Part shown: positions 45,734-55,238 of the stretch, piece by piece | Numbering within the stretch: position 1 is the first letter of the stretch | Layout of the letters: every line of letters begins with the position of its first letter | From: Pacificimonas flava | GTDB lineage: Bacteria; Pseudomonadota; Alphaproteobacteria; Sphingomonadales; Sphingomonadaceae | Direction of reading: 5' to 3' | DNA: 64,000 bases | Assembly (NCBI RefSeq): GCF_000342165.1 | Contig: NZ_AMRV01000002.1 | Coordinates: forward strand, 248,001-312,000 | Translations under genes and position numbers: made by a program | The notes under the pieces: model-generated | The model's database searches: none | What the model saw: the letters and a program-made list of their open reading frames with translations, nothing else | What the model was told of the DNA's origin: nothing

Positions 45734-47799
45734 CGGCGAAACGCTTCCGGCAGCGCACGGTCCAGTTCGTCGAGCCAGGGACGCGCCGTCCCGTCCGAGG
45801 GCGCACGCCAGTCGCCGCGCGGGCTGAGGCTACCGCCATGCGAGATCTTCGGTCCGTTCGGCATGGCGGTACGCTTGAACTGCGCGAACCCGAAATAGCG
45901 CTCCAGAAAGACGCGCAGCCATTTCGCGACGGTGGGAAGATCATATTGCGGCCGCCCCTCCTCGGGAAAGGCAATGGGCCACAACCCGCTCTCGACATCG
46001 CGCCAGGCATGCCATGCGCGAAAGGCGATCTTCGATGGGGAGAGACCGTAGCGAAGCGTCCAGAACAGAAAGAAGTCGTGCAGCGCATAGGGGCCGATCC
46101 GGTCCTCGGTCGATTGCATCCTGCCATCCTCACCCACCGGGACGAGTTCCGGACTGATCTCCGTATCCAGGATCGCCTCCAGGATGCGGTCCGCTTCCGG
46201 CTCCAGCTGGTCTGTGCGCGCCGCCCAGCGAATCAGATATTGGATCAGCGTTTTCGGAACCCCGCTGTTCACGCCGTAATGACTCATCTGGTCGCCGACG
46301 CCGTAAGTGCACCAGCCGAGCGCGAGTTCGGACAGGTCGCCCGTGCCCAGAACGAAACCGCCACGCTGACCGGCCAGGCGGAACAGGTAATCGGTGCGCA
46401 GCCCCGCCTGCACATTTTCGAAGGCGGTGTCGTAAACCGGCTCCCCCCCTGCGAAGGGATGATCCATATCGCTCAGCATTTGCTGCGCGGCGGGACGAAT
46501 GTCGATCTCCTCCGCCGTGATGCCGACCGCGCGCATCAGCGCCCAGGCGTTCGACTTCGTCGAATCCCCGGTAGCGAAGCCGGGCATGGTGAAGCCGTGA
46601 ATATCGGTGCGGGGGCGACCCAGCTTGTCCATCGCCTTCGCTGCGACGATCAACGCATGCGTCGAATCAAGGCCGCCGGAAATACCGATGACCAGCGTCT
46701 TGGCGCCGGTGGCGCGGAGGCGCTTCGCCAGCCCTTCGACCTGGATATTGAAGGCTTCGTAGCAGTCCTCGTCCAGCTTCGCCGGATTGTTCGGCACGAA
46801 GGGGAAGCGGCGGACCGGACGGTGCAGATCGTCCCTCGTCGCGTCCGCCTCACCCAGCGAGAAGCCGATCCGGCGAAACCGTGTCTCCGGATGCCCGGCC
46901 TGCACGGCGGCATCGTTGAAGGTGGGCACGCGCAGACGCTCCTGCCGCACGCGGGCGACATCGACATCGGCGTGAACGGTCTCCGCCTGCCATTCGAACC
47001 GCTCGGACTCGGCCAGCAGATCGCCGAGCTCGTAAATCAGCCCCTGGCCGTCCCACGCCATGTCGTTCGTCGATTCGCCCGGGCCTGCGGCCGAGAAGAC
47101 ATAAGCGCTGATCGTACGAACGGCCTGCGCGGCGCACAGCGCCTTTCGGTCCCGCGACTTGCCGATGACGATGTTGGAGGCCGAGAGGTTGCAAAGAACC
47201 GTCGCACCGGCGAGCGCCCCCATTGTGGAGGGCTGCGTAGGAGCCCAGAAATCCTCGCAGATTTCGGCATGGATCACGAAATCCTCCATGTCGTCGGCGG
47301 CGAAGAGAAGGTCGGTCCCGAAGGGGAATTCCTGTCCGGCCGCACGCATGGTCAGCCCCGTCAGGCCCGCGCCCGGTGCGAACCACCGCTTCTCGTAGAA
47401 TTCCCGGTAGTTGGGCAGGAAGGTCTTGGGCACAGCGCCCAATATGCGGCCGCGATGGATCGCGATGGCACAATTGTAAAGGCGGCCGGTGTGCCGCAGC
47501 GCCGCGCCCATCAGCATGACGGGCGCCAGCGCGGCCGTCTCCTCGCAAATGCGCCGGATTGCGATCTCGACCTCTGCCAGATAGCCGCCCTGCAGGTGCA
47601 GATCGTCGATGGCGTAGGAACTGATATTCAGTTCCGGATAAACCAGCAGGTCGATACCCGAGGCATCAGCATCCCGAGCCAGTGCGATGGCGGCCTCGGC
47701 GTTCTGCTGAGGATCGCCCGCCGTGGCGATCGGCGTGCAGGCCCCGACGCGCACGAAGCCTTGGGCGCGGCGGCTGAAAAAGGGATGATTCTCACTCAT
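45730..47799 (-). CDS. nadE: glutamine-dependent NAD+ synthetase
   Basis: A 689-residue two-domain enzyme that amidates deamido-NAD using ammonia from glutamine. The N-terminal nitrilase-type amidase has Glu in VYPELNISSY, Lys in the LPNYREFYEKR region, and Cys in AEICEDFW. The C-terminal synthetase has the PP-loop GISGGLDSTHA. Starting at MSENHPFFSRRAQG matches known long-form enzymes; a frame 70 residues longer runs into the divergent gene and is unlikely. Confidence 0.94.
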   Translation of the reverse strand: MSENHPFFSRRAQGFVRVGACTPIATAGDPQQNAEAAIALARDADASGIDLLVYPELNISSYAIDDLHLQGGYLAEVEIAIRRICEETAALAPVMLMGAALRHTGRLYNCAIAIHRGRILGAVPKTFLPNYREFYEKRWFAPGAGLTGLTMRAAGQEFPFGTDLLFAADDMEDFVIHAEICEDFWAPTQPSTMGALAGATVLCNLSASNIVIGKSRDRKALCAAQAVRTISAYVFSAAGPGESTNDMAWDGQGLIYELGDLLAESERFEWQAETVHADVDVARVRQERLRVPTFNDAAVQAGHPETRFRRIGFSLGEADATRDDLHRPVRRFPFVPNNPAKLDEDCYEAFNIQVEGLAKRLRATGAKTLVIGISGGLDSTHALIVAAKAMDKLGRPRTDIHGFTMPGFATGDSTKSNAWALMRAVGITAEEIDIRPAAQQMLSDMDHPFAGGEPVYDTAFENVQAGLRTDYLFRLAGQRGGFVLGTGDLSELALGWCTYGVGDQMSHYGVNSGVPKTLIQYLIRWAARTDQLEPEADRILEAILDTEISPELVPVGEDGRMQSTEDRIGPYALHDFFLFWTLRYGLSPSKIAFRAWHAWRDVESGLWPIAFPEEGRPQYDLPTVAKWLRVFLERYFGFAQFKRTAMPNGPKISHGGSLSPRGDWRAPSDGTARPWLDELDRALPEAFRR

Positions 47800-47911
47800 C
47801 CTGGAATGACTACTCGGACGGGCGAGTGAAGGCGAGGGCTGCGAGGAAGAGAGTTGAGAGTGGTTCGGCGGCGTCTTACATCGCCGGGAGAATGGGAGGG
47901 GGCGCTCGGTC

Positions 47912-49153
47912 ATGGCAGGCGAAAAAGAATATGGCGTCGCTATCATCGGGGCCGGCCATGCCGGCGCGCAAGCGGCCATCGCGCTGCGCAAGGAGGGCTT
48001 TACCGGCACCGTCGCGCTGATCGGCGACGAACCCGATCCACCCTATGAGCGGCCGCCCCTGTCGAAGGACTATCTGAAGGACGAGAAAACTTTCGAGCGA
48101 ATGCTGATCCGCCGGCCGGACTTCTGGGCGGATAAAGAGATTGCCCTGTTACCCGCCACGCGTATCGAGGCTGTAGACGCTGCGGCAAGGCGCCTGGCCG
48201 TGGCGGACGGACCCGCGATCCGGTACGGCAAGCTGATATGGGCAGCCGGGGGGCGGCCCCGCCCGCTGCCCTGCGGATCGGATGTCGGGCTGCGCGGGGT
48301 CCACGCCGTCAGGACGCGAACGGACGTGGACAGGCTGAAGGTGGAACTGCCGGCTGCTCGGCGCGCGGTCATCATCGGCGGCGGCTATATCGGACTGGAA
48401 GCTGCGGCCGCCATGGCGGGACGCGGTTTGGACATTACGGTCATTGAGGCGGAGGACCGACTGCTCGCCCGGGTCGCGGGCGCCGACATTTCGGCGTTCT
48501 ACCGCCGCCGGCACGAGGCTGCCGGTGTACGGTTTCTCCTTGGCACGCGCACGAGCTGCCTGCGCGCGGAGGACGGAGCGATCGCGTGGGTGGAACTGGA
48601 ACGTGGCGAAACCCTGCCGGCCGACATCGTCATCGTCGGCATCGGCATCCTTCCCAATGTCGAGCCTCTTCTCGCCGCAGGCGCAGAGGGCGACAATGGC
48701 GCCGTGGTGGACGCATCCTGCCGCACGTCGCTGCCGGACATATGGGCCATCGGCGACTGCGCGCGCCACAGAAACCCTTATGCCGGTGGTGCGGCGGTGC
48801 GGCTGGAATCCGTGCAGAATGCGAACGATCAGGCAAATGTGGCGGCAGCGGACATCTGCGGGCGGCCAGCGAAGTACGAGGCGCTGCCCTGGTTCTGGTC
48901 AAACCAGTATGAGGTGCGGTTGCAGACAGCCGGCCTCTCCGCCGGCCACGACGAGGCGGTCCTGCGCGGCGACCCGGAAACGGGCCGGTTCAGCGTCTGC
49001 TACCTGAAGGCGGGACAATTGATCGCGGCGGACTGCATCGGCCGGCCCGCCGACTTCGTGCAGGCGCAAAAGCTGATCGCCGCCGGTGTCCGTCCCCAGC
49101 GCGCAGCCCTGGAAGATCCGGAAACACCGCTTAAGTCGCTGCTGCCGGTCTAG
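47912..49153 (+). CDS. ferredoxin/rhodocoxin-reductase-like FAD protein
   Basis: A 413-residue pyridine-nucleotide-disulfide-type flavoprotein. FAD site [15 protein letters not shown] site [12 protein letters not shown], the [10 protein letters not shown] segment, and [10 protein letters not shown], which binds FAD in this class. Sequence order matches the reductases that feed ferredoxins of P450 or ring-hydroxylating systems. No ferredoxin, P450 or dioxygenase is adjacent, so the partner is encoded elsewhere. Confidence 0.9.
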   Translation: MAGEKEYGVAIIGAGHAGAQAAIALRKEGFTGTVALIGDEPDPPYERPPLSKDYLKDEKTFERMLIRRPDFWADKEIALLPATRIEAVDAAARRLAVADGPAIRYGKLIWAAGGRPRPLPCGSDVGLRGVHAVRTRTDVDRLKVELPAARRAVIIGGGYIGLEAAAAMAGRGLDITVIEAEDRLLARVAGADISAFYRRRHEAAGVRFLLGTRTSCLRAEDGAIAWVELERGETLPADIVIVGIGILPNVEPLLAAGAEGDNGAVVDASCRTSLPDIWAIGDCARHRNPYAGGAAVRLESVQNANDQANVAAADICGRPAKYEALPWFWSNQYEVRLQTAGLSAGHDEAVLRGDPETGRFSVCYLKAGQLIAADCIGRPADFVQAQKLIAAGVRPQRAALEDPETPLKSLLPV

Positions 49154-49222
49154 CCTTCCCGCGCAGCGGCGGCAGCGTTAGAAGCCGGCGCAAACGTCAA
49201 GCGGAGGTCGCCCGAAAGGCTC

Positions 49223-49525
49223 ATGGAGATCATAATCGCCCTGCTCCAGATCCTGCACATGCTGCTGCAGGTCGGTATCTGGATCATCATCGTTCAGGTC
49301 ATCCTGAGCTGGCTCGTTGCGTTCAACGTCGTCAACATGTCGAACAATTTCGTACGATCCGTCTATATGGGCATCGAGCGTCTGCTGTCGCCGCTCTACC
49401 GCCCGATCCGCCGGTTCATGCCCGATCTCGGCGGCATCGACCTGACGCCGATGGTGCTGATGCTGGCCTTCATCGCCGGTCAGATGCTGATCGGCGGCGC
49501 CATCAACCAGATCGCGATGGGCTGA
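49223..49525 (+). CDS. YggT-family membrane protein
   Basis: A 100-residue integral membrane protein with two hydrophobic halves (residues 1-30 and 70-95) joined by the family segment [20 protein letters not shown]. YggT proteins are linked to osmotic tolerance and cell-envelope assembly, with no defined activity. Its TGA overlaps the folD ATG by one base (TGATG), so they are coupled. Confidence 0.9.
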   Translation: MEIIIALLQILHMLLQVGIWIIIVQVILSWLVAFNVVNMSNNFVRSVYMGIERLLSPLYRPIRRFMPDLGGIDLTPMVLMLAFIAGQMLIGGAINQIAMG

Positions 49526-50424
49526 TGACGGCAGAACGGATCGATGGAAAGGCCTTTGCCGCAGCGCTGACAGACCGCGTCGCGACCGGCGCCGAGGCGT
49601 TCGCAGCCCAGGCTGGGAGGAAGGCGGGCCTCGCGGTGGTCCTGGTCGGCAACGACCCTGCAAGCGAGGTCTATGTCGCCTCCAAGCACAAGGCGACGCG
49701 CGCCGCCGGGATGGAAAGCTTCGAGCACCGCCTGCCGGCCGATACGGCGCAGGCGGAACTGGAGGCGCTGGTCGCGCGGCTGAACGCCGATCCGGTCGTC
49801 GACGGCATCCTTTGTCAGTTGCCGCTGCCCCGCCCGCTCGATTCGGACCGCGTGGTGCAGATGATCGACGCCGACAAGGACGTGGACGGCCTGACCGCCC
49901 TGAACGCCGGCCGGCTGATGAGCGGGCTTCCCGGTCTCGTTCCCTGCACGCCGCTCGGCTGCGACATGATGATTGCGGATCGTCTGGGCAGCGACCTGTC
50001 GGGTAAAACCGCCCTCGTCATCGGCCGCTCAAATCTGTTTGGAAAGCCGATGGGGCAGCTTCTGTTGCAGCGCAATGCGACCGTGATCCAGGCGCATTCG
50101 CGAACGGCCGACCTGCCGGCGCTGGCGCGGACGGCCGACATCCTGGTCGTCGCGGTCGGACGGCCGGAGATGGTCCGGGGCGACTGGGTGAAGCCCGGCG
50201 CGACCGTGATCGACGTCGGCATCAATCGCATCGATGCGCCGGAACGGGGCGAGGGCAAGACGCGCCTCACCGGCGATGTGGCCTTTGCCGAGGCGACGGA
50301 GACGGCCGCCGCAATCACGCCGGTACCCGGCGGCGTCGGACCCATGACCATCGCCTGCCTCCTGCGGAACACCTTGGTGGCCGCGCACCGGAGAGAGGGC
50401 CTGTCGCCGCCCGAAGGGCTGTAG
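49525..50424 (+). CDS. folD: bifunctional methylene-THF dehydrogenase/cyclohydrolase
   Basis: A 299-residue enzyme interconverting methylene-, methenyl- and formyl-tetrahydrofolate. The active-site segment [14 protein letters not shown] carries the catalytic Tyr and Lys. [13 protein letters not shown] and the nucleotide site [12 protein letters not shown] follow. The C-terminal [15 protein letters not shown] is typical. It is coupled to yggT. Confidence 0.95.
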   Translation: MTAERIDGKAFAAALTDRVATGAEAFAAQAGRKAGLAVVLVGNDPASEVYVASKHKATRAAGMESFEHRLPADTAQAELEALVARLNADPVVDGILCQLPLPRPLDSDRVVQMIDADKDVDGLTALNAGRLMSGLPGLVPCTPLGCDMMIADRLGSDLSGKTALVIGRSNLFGKPMGQLLLQRNATVIQAHSRTADLPALARTADILVVAVGRPEMVRGDWVKPGATVIDVGINRIDAPERGEGKTRLTGDVAFAEATETAAAITPVPGGVGPMTIACLLRNTLVAAHRREGLSPPEGL

Positions 50425-50539
50425 GGATTGGAAGGAAACGGCGTCCGATCCGCCCGCCGGGTGGCGCCGGACGCGCCGGTTCGATAAGGGCACCGCAACG
50501 CGCCGTCCGGGCGCTCTGACCGTTTGCAGGGGGCTGCAG

Positions 50540-51181
50540 GTGAACGAGCTTTTCCTCTCGACGCTGGCGACCATGTTCGTCGTCATCGACCCGCCCGGCT
50601 GCGCGCCGATCTTCTATAGTCTGACGACCGGCGCGTCGGCGGCGCAGCGGCGCATGATGGCGATACGGGCGGTCGTCATTTCGCTGATCATCCTGTTGGT
50701 CTTCGCATTCTTCGGCCGCACGCTGCTGGACGCGCTCGGCATCTCACTCGACGCCTTTCGTGTGGCGGGCGGCATCATGCTGTTCATCATCGCGCTGGAA
50801 ATGGTGTTCGAAAAGCGCACGGAGCGGCGCGAGAACCGCGCGCAGGAGGTCGTCGAAGGCCGCGACGCGACGCTAGAGGTCGACGACGTTTCCGTGTTTC
50901 CCATGGCCATTCCCATGATCGCCGGCCCTGGTTCCATCGCCTCCATCATGCTGCTGATGAGCGCGACGAGCGGCGTGACGGAGCGTCTGTGGGTCTTCGG
51001 CGCGACCGGTCTTGTCCTTGCCCTGACGCTCGTTTCCCTGCTGATGGCGGGTCCGCTGTTGCGGCTCCTCGGCCATAAGATGGAGGCGATGATCACCCGT
51101 CTGCTGGGGGTCATCCTCGCTGCCCTCTCGACTCAGTTCGTCATCGACGGGCTGGTCGGCAGCTTCGGCCTCAGCGGCTGA
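50540..51181 (+). CDS. MarC-family integral membrane protein
   Basis: A 213-residue protein with six predicted spans starting at a GTG behind CAGGGGG/GCAGG. Family hallmarks: VIDPPGCAPIFYSLT in the first span, FRVAGGIMLFIIALEMV, and PMAIPMIAGPGSIASIMLL. Function of the family is poorly defined. It overlaps the convergent membrane-protein gene by 11 bases. Confidence 0.9.
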   Translation: MNELFLSTLATMFVVIDPPGCAPIFYSLTTGASAAQRRMMAIRAVVISLIILLVFAFFGRTLLDALGISLDAFRVAGGIMLFIIALEMVFEKRTERRENRAQEVVEGRDATLEVDDVSVFPMAIPMIAGPGSIASIMLLMSATSGVTERLWVFGATGLVLALTLVSLLMAGPLLRLLGHKMEAMITRLLGVILAALSTQFVIDGLVGSFGLSG

Positions 51182-52976
51182 ATTCGTAAAGCTCGACCGG
51201 GCCGGGCAGCGGCACCGGTCGCAGCCAGTCCGGCACCTCACCGCGCGTCAATCGGCCGGCCAGGCCGTCCGGCGCCCGCTTCGCATAGCGCTCGACCTCG
51301 TTCATCGAGGGGCAGAAGGCGAGATAGCGAACCCCCCTGTCCTTTGCGATCCGCACCGCCTCGTCGCCCGATCCGAGAAACGCGCGGATGGTGTCCGCCA
51401 TGGCGGCGTTGCCGCGATGGTGCGCCGATGCCACCACCCTGTGCGGCGATGCGTAGAGCAGGGCTGGCGCCATATCCAGCGGTGCGAGGATCGTCGACGG
51501 CGGCAAGGACGCAAGCCCGCTGAGCGCCGGCGGCTGACCACAATCGGCCGGAATGGATCGGGGCCCGTTCGAGAAGGGAGGTCCATTGTCTTCAGCCTCT
51601 CTGGGCACCAGCGCGCTATGGGCAATCAGCGGCGAAAGCGGCAGGAGAAGGGTAATTACAGCGGCAAGGGTGAATACGCGCCAGGGGGGTCGCACGGCGG
51701 CGGCCCTGGGGAGCAGTAACGACAGCAAATAAACCGTTCCGGGGAGCGCGAATATCGTCGCGGTACCGGAGGCGCGCATGACGGCGATACCGATCAGCGC
51801 CGCGCCGGCGAAGATGACCGCCATGGCAGTCCAGTCCCGCCGTGCACGCCGGTGCGCATGTCGGATGGCGAAACCGTAGCCGGCCGCCCCGATCAGCAGC
51901 TGCGCACCGATCGTGAGCTGTAGAGCGTCGCTGGCATGCCAGAGCGGCCGGCCCTCCGCGACGCTTTTGTACCAGACCTCCATCACCAGCGGATCGAGCG
52001 ACGCGAACGGGCCGGCGGCGCAGACGGGATTGACGAGAAGAAGCGTACCGCCGCCCGCGCCTGCGGCCGCGACCATGACGAGGAGGCGATGCATCGGCGT
52101 CCGAACCGGCGACATGTGCAGCACCATCAGGACGAGCGCCGCCGCGCAAAGTGCGGCGATATAGGGGGGCATCAGCGCATCGCACCAGACCGCATTCCAC
52201 AGGTGCGGGGACTGGGTGATGGCAAAAAGCCCCAGAGTTCCCGACCCGAGCGCGGCCGTATAGGCGGTCAGACGCGCGCACTCCCCCCTATCCAGAAGCG
52301 CGCGGCCCGCCAGCACGACCCCGATGATGAGCGCAAGGGGTAGGCCCTCTATGGCAATGGCAAGACCCGCCGCCATGGCGAAACCGGCGCAAGCGCCTGC
52401 CCTGAACCGCCGGCGCCCGAACAGCGCCGCAACGGCGGAGACGCTCGCGGCGATCTGCCAGCCATGATGGTCGATGCGCATCGGCCAGGTCTGGATGGCG
52501 GCAAGCGGCGTCGCGGCCAAGAACAGCGGGGCCAGCAGAACCGCCGTGCGATCGCGTACGAAACGGCGCACAAGAAAAGAGCCCGCGACGAGCGTGGCAA
52601 GCGATGTGAGAAGCGGCACCGCGATCAGCGCCGCCCGCTCCGCTGCGTCCGAACCGGCGAACGGCGACACAAGTTGAACGATGCCGGCGATCGGCAGATC
52701 GACGAGGCGCGACCAGTGCATGGACAATGTGCCCGGCACGCCGATCCGGTGCTGCGACACGTCCGTCCACGCCTGCCCGGCCAGCCAGTCGCGCACCTCG
52801 ACCAGACGCAGAAGATCGTCGGGCCCGGCGGGATAGCCCGCCGCGATCGCGGCGCGGGCCGCATAGAGGGAGAGCGCGCTCATGAACGCCCAGGTCAGGA
52901 GGACGGAAAGCCAGAACCGCGACCGGTCGCTTGGCGGCGCAGCGGCCGCAGTCACGTGTGCGGTCAGGCTCGCCAC
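51171..52976 (-). CDS. GT-C-like polytopic membrane protein, putative lipid-linked sugar transferase
   Basis: About 601 residues with 10-12 spans. The best start is the GTG four bases after the gtrA stop (VASLTAHV); the open frame continues upstream but only inside gtrA. The first extracytoplasmic loop holds DDLLRLVEVRDWLAGQ and MHWSRLVDLP, with paired acidic residues where GT-C enzymes bind metal. A later loop has MRIDHHGWQ. The C-terminus is a soluble domain. This layout resembles GT-C glycosyltransferases, but I do not recognise a characterised relative, and homologues are often left as hypothetical. It follows gtrA and an FAD oxidoreductase in one unit. Confidence 0.65.
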   Translation of the reverse strand: MASLTAHVTAAAAPPSDRSRFWLSVLLTWAFMSALSLYAARAAIAAGYPAGPDDLLRLVEVRDWLAGQAWTDVSQHRIGVPGTLSMHWSRLVDLPIAGIVQLVSPFAGSDAAERAALIAVPLLTSLATLVAGSFLVRRFVRDRTAVLLAPLFLAATPLAAIQTWPMRIDHHGWQIAASVSAVAALFGRRRFRAGACAGFAMAAGLAIAIEGLPLALIIGVVLAGRALLDRGECARLTAYTAALGSGTLGLFAITQSPHLWNAVWCDALMPPYIAALCAAALVLMVLHMSPVRTPMHRLLVMVAAAGAGGGTLLLVNPVCAAGPFASLDPLVMEVWYKSVAEGRPLWHASDALQLTIGAQLLIGAAGYGFAIRHAHRRARRDWTAMAVIFAGAALIGIAVMRASGTATIFALPGTVYLLSLLLPRAAAVRPPWRVFTLAAVITLLLPLSPLIAHSALVPREAEDNGPPFSNGPRSIPADCGQPPALSGLASLPPSTILAPLDMAPALLYASPHRVVASAHHRGNAAMADTIRAFLGSGDEAVRIAKDRGVRYLAFCPSMNEVERYAKRAPDGLAGRLTRGEVPDWLRPVPLPGPVELYEFSR

Positions 52977-52980
52977 GCCG

Positions 52981-53397
52981 CTAGTCCGCGAAGATGTAGA
53001 GGCGGCGCAGCACCCAAAGGGCGGCGAAGCTGATTCCGATCGCCAACAGTTTCGCAACGCGCACATCCCAGTCCAGCGAAGCGCCGAGCCCGACGATGAC
53101 AGTCGTGATGCCGAGACCGACGAGCGCGGACGCGGAAAACAGCAATTTCTGTCGCCGCCGCCGCGACGAGCCCCGGTCGCCTGCCCCCCGCGCAAAAACC
53201 GTGCGCGCCGAAAGCACCCAGTGCACGGCGACGCCGGCACCGTAGGCGGCCGCTGCCGCCAAAGCCGCATTCAGGCCGATTGCGAGGAATCGGTCCAGAA
53301 GGACGAGATCCACGATCAGCGCGGCCGCGCTGATCATGCCGTAGACGACAAGGCCGTGACCGATCCCCGGACGCTGCCGGGCGGCGGAAAAGATCAT
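52981..53397 (-). CDS. GtrA-family flippase-like membrane protein
   Basis: A 138-residue protein with four spans, starting MIFSAARQRPGIGHGLVVYG. GtrA proteins move polyprenyl-linked sugars across the membrane in O-antigen or cell-wall decoration. A basic loop (SSRRRRQ) separates spans two and three. It lies 15 bases after the oxidoreductase stop and four before the GT-C-like gene, as the middle gene of a three-gene unit. Confidence 0.87.
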   Translation of the reverse strand: MIFSAARQRPGIGHGLVVYGMISAAALIVDLVLLDRFLAIGLNAALAAAAAYGAGVAVHWVLSARTVFARGAGDRGSSRRRRQKLLFSASALVGLGITTVIVGLGASLDWDVRVAKLLAIGISFAALWVLRRLYIFAD

Positions 53398-53412
53398 GGC
53401 TGCAAGGCCCGC

Positions 53413-54953
53413 CTAGGCAGCGCGGCGGCGCGGGACGAGCCGTTCGGACGCCAGCGCGGGATCGGCATCCGTACGTCCGGCGTCACCCTCGACACCCGCC
53501 TCGTGATATTCCGCGTCCTCGTTGACGCGCCAGACGTCATGGATGATGCGGCCGGCCTTGATATTCTCCACCGTCAGCATCGCCGTCATCATCGCGTGAT
53601 CCTGATTGTTGTATTTGTGCATGCCATTGCGCCCGACGAGATGCAGCGTCGGATGTGCTTCGGACAGCTCGGCGCGCAGCGCCTCGACATTGGCGGCGTA
53701 ATGTTCGTCATAGACGGGATAGGCCTTTTCCTGACGAACGACGACGCCGCCAGTGATATCGCCCGGATCGCAAAGCCCGAGTTGCTCCAGTTCGCGCTTC
53801 GCCAGGTCGACCAGATCGGCATCATCCGATGCCCAAAGACCATCCCCTTCGAAACAAAAATATTCCAGGCCGACGCAGGCCATATCGTCATGCGGGATCA
53901 GCTCAGGCGACCAGGACCGAAAATTCTGGATGCGGCCCACCTGGACGCGGGGGTCGTGAATGTAGATCCAGTTGTCCGGGAACAGATCCTTCGACTTCAC
54001 CATGATGGCGACCGTCAGGAAATCGCGGTATTTCAGGTCGAGCGCGCGGCCCGCCGTCTGCGGGACGGGATGCAGTCGCCCCGCAAGCTCGCGCATCGGT
54101 GCGGAGGAAATGACATGCGCGGCGGACAGGGAGGCGCCCTTGCCGTTCGGCTGCCGGGTCTCCACCGTCCAACGGCCTGTCACGCGATTTTCGCTGAGGC
54201 GGTGCAGGGAATGTCCCATCAGAATTTGATTGCCGCCCGCAACGACATGATCGCGCGCCGCTTCCCACATCATGCCCGGCCCCTTGCGCGGGTAGCGAAA
54301 GCTCTCCAGCAGCGTCTTCGCCTGCATGCCGTCATTGGGCCGCTTCGACAGGCCCAGCGAACGTTTCAGCCCGTCGAGGACCGCGCCGCCGAGCGACAGG
54401 CCCTTGATGCGCTGTGCCGCCCAGTCGGCGGAAATCTCGTCGCATGGCATGCCCCAGACCTTTTCCGTGTAGGTCTTGAAAAAAATCCGAAAAGCTTCTC
54501 CCCAAACTGGTTCGAAACCCAGTCCTGAAAGCTCTTTACCTCCCGCTTCGGGAACAGGCGGCTTTTCGCATAGCTGGCCATGCAGAGCGCAGACCGGACG
54601 ATGCCCAGATTGCCCAGCGCCTCGAACGCCCGCAGCGGATAGGAGTAGAATTTTCCCTCGTAATAGATGCGGCTCATCCGCGGGCGCTCGATGAAATCGT
54701 CCGGCAGGATCTCGTTCCACAGGTCGACGACGGCCTGCGATTTCGAGAAGAAACGATGGCCGCCAATGTCGAAGCGATAGCCTTCATGCTCGACCGTGCG
54801 GCTGATGCCGCCGACGTAACGCTCGTCCTTTTCGATTATGCTGACGCTGTATCCGGCCTTCGTCAGCAGATAGGCGGCGGTCAGCCCGGCCGGCCCCGCG
54901 CCGATGATCGCCACGTCGACGCTCGTCCGCACCGTCCCGCCCGCTCCCGCCAT
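53413..54953 (-). pseudogene. FAD-dependent oxidoreductase with a frameshift at a 7-base homopolymer
   Basis: Two frames together encode one amine-oxidase/UDP-galactopyranose-mutase-like protein of about 513 residues. Frame 1 (54953 to about 54480) has the FAD site [16 protein letters not shown] and [12 protein letters not shown], and reaches NQFGEKLF. Frame 2 continues with [18 protein letters not shown] and runs to 53413 with intact later motifs (LVGRNGMHKYNNQDHAM). The switch is at a run of seven A at 54479-54485; one extra base restores a continuous protein. Because both halves look well conserved, a sequencing or assembly slip or a very recent mutation is likelier than old decay. It heads the unit with gtrA and the GT-C-like gene. 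Confidence 0.8.
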
Positions 54954-55027
54954 ATCTCTGCCCCGCCTTCGCTGAAATCGTCAGGGCGGCAATCTGGCGG
55001 AAAGCCCCTAAGGGCCGGTTAACGATA

Positions 55028-55231
55028 TCAGGCGGTGCGGATTCCAGCGAAAGGAGGCGGCCCGGCGGCAACGAGATGCTCTCCGCGCACCGCCTTGATC
55101 GGGCACAGCGTCATGAAGAGCCTGGAGGCGGTCCACAGAAGGAGCTGCACGCGAACGATCAGCGCGATTCACTTGTGCAGCTTCGCGAACCATTTGTGCG
55201 CCGCCCGTCCGGAACCGCCCCCCGGCTTCAT
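55028..55231 (-). pseudogene. PepSY-domain protein remnant with in-frame stop
   Basis: Seven bases after the argG stop an ATG with a GAGG site opens a 68-codon frame beginning MKPGGGSGRAAHKWFAKLHK. It is interrupted by TGA at 55171-55169, where the family has Trp (HKW). It then continues IALIVRVQLLLWTAS, LFMTLCPIKAVRGEHLV and ends at 55030-55028. That is the recognisable start of short PepSY membrane proteins. Two Gly-to-Arg changes and a Cys at a usual Phe position show further decay, and the rest of the domain is missing. The family is known to me by pattern only; no search was possible. Confidence 0.65.
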
Positions 55232-55238
55232 GATCGCC

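Noticed and set aside
45838-47829. Long open frame of 663 codons on the plus strand.
   Set aside because: Antisense shadow of nadE.
54479-54485. Programmed minus-one ribosomal frameshift at the T7 run.
   Set aside because: The zero-frame heptamer is A TTT TTT, not a full X XXY YYZ site. The run is shorter than usual for transcriptional slippage, and no stimulatory stem was seen. An indel is the simpler reading.
54507-54522. CTGGTTCGAAACCCAG looks like a tRNA T-arm.
   Set aside because: It lies inside the coding sequence of the flavoprotein (codons for QDWVSNQ) and no acceptor, D or anticodon arm can be paired around it.
55169-55171. TGA in the PepSY frame as a selenocysteine codon.
   Set aside because: The position is a conserved Trp in the family pattern, not a catalytic Cys, and the frame decays further downstream.
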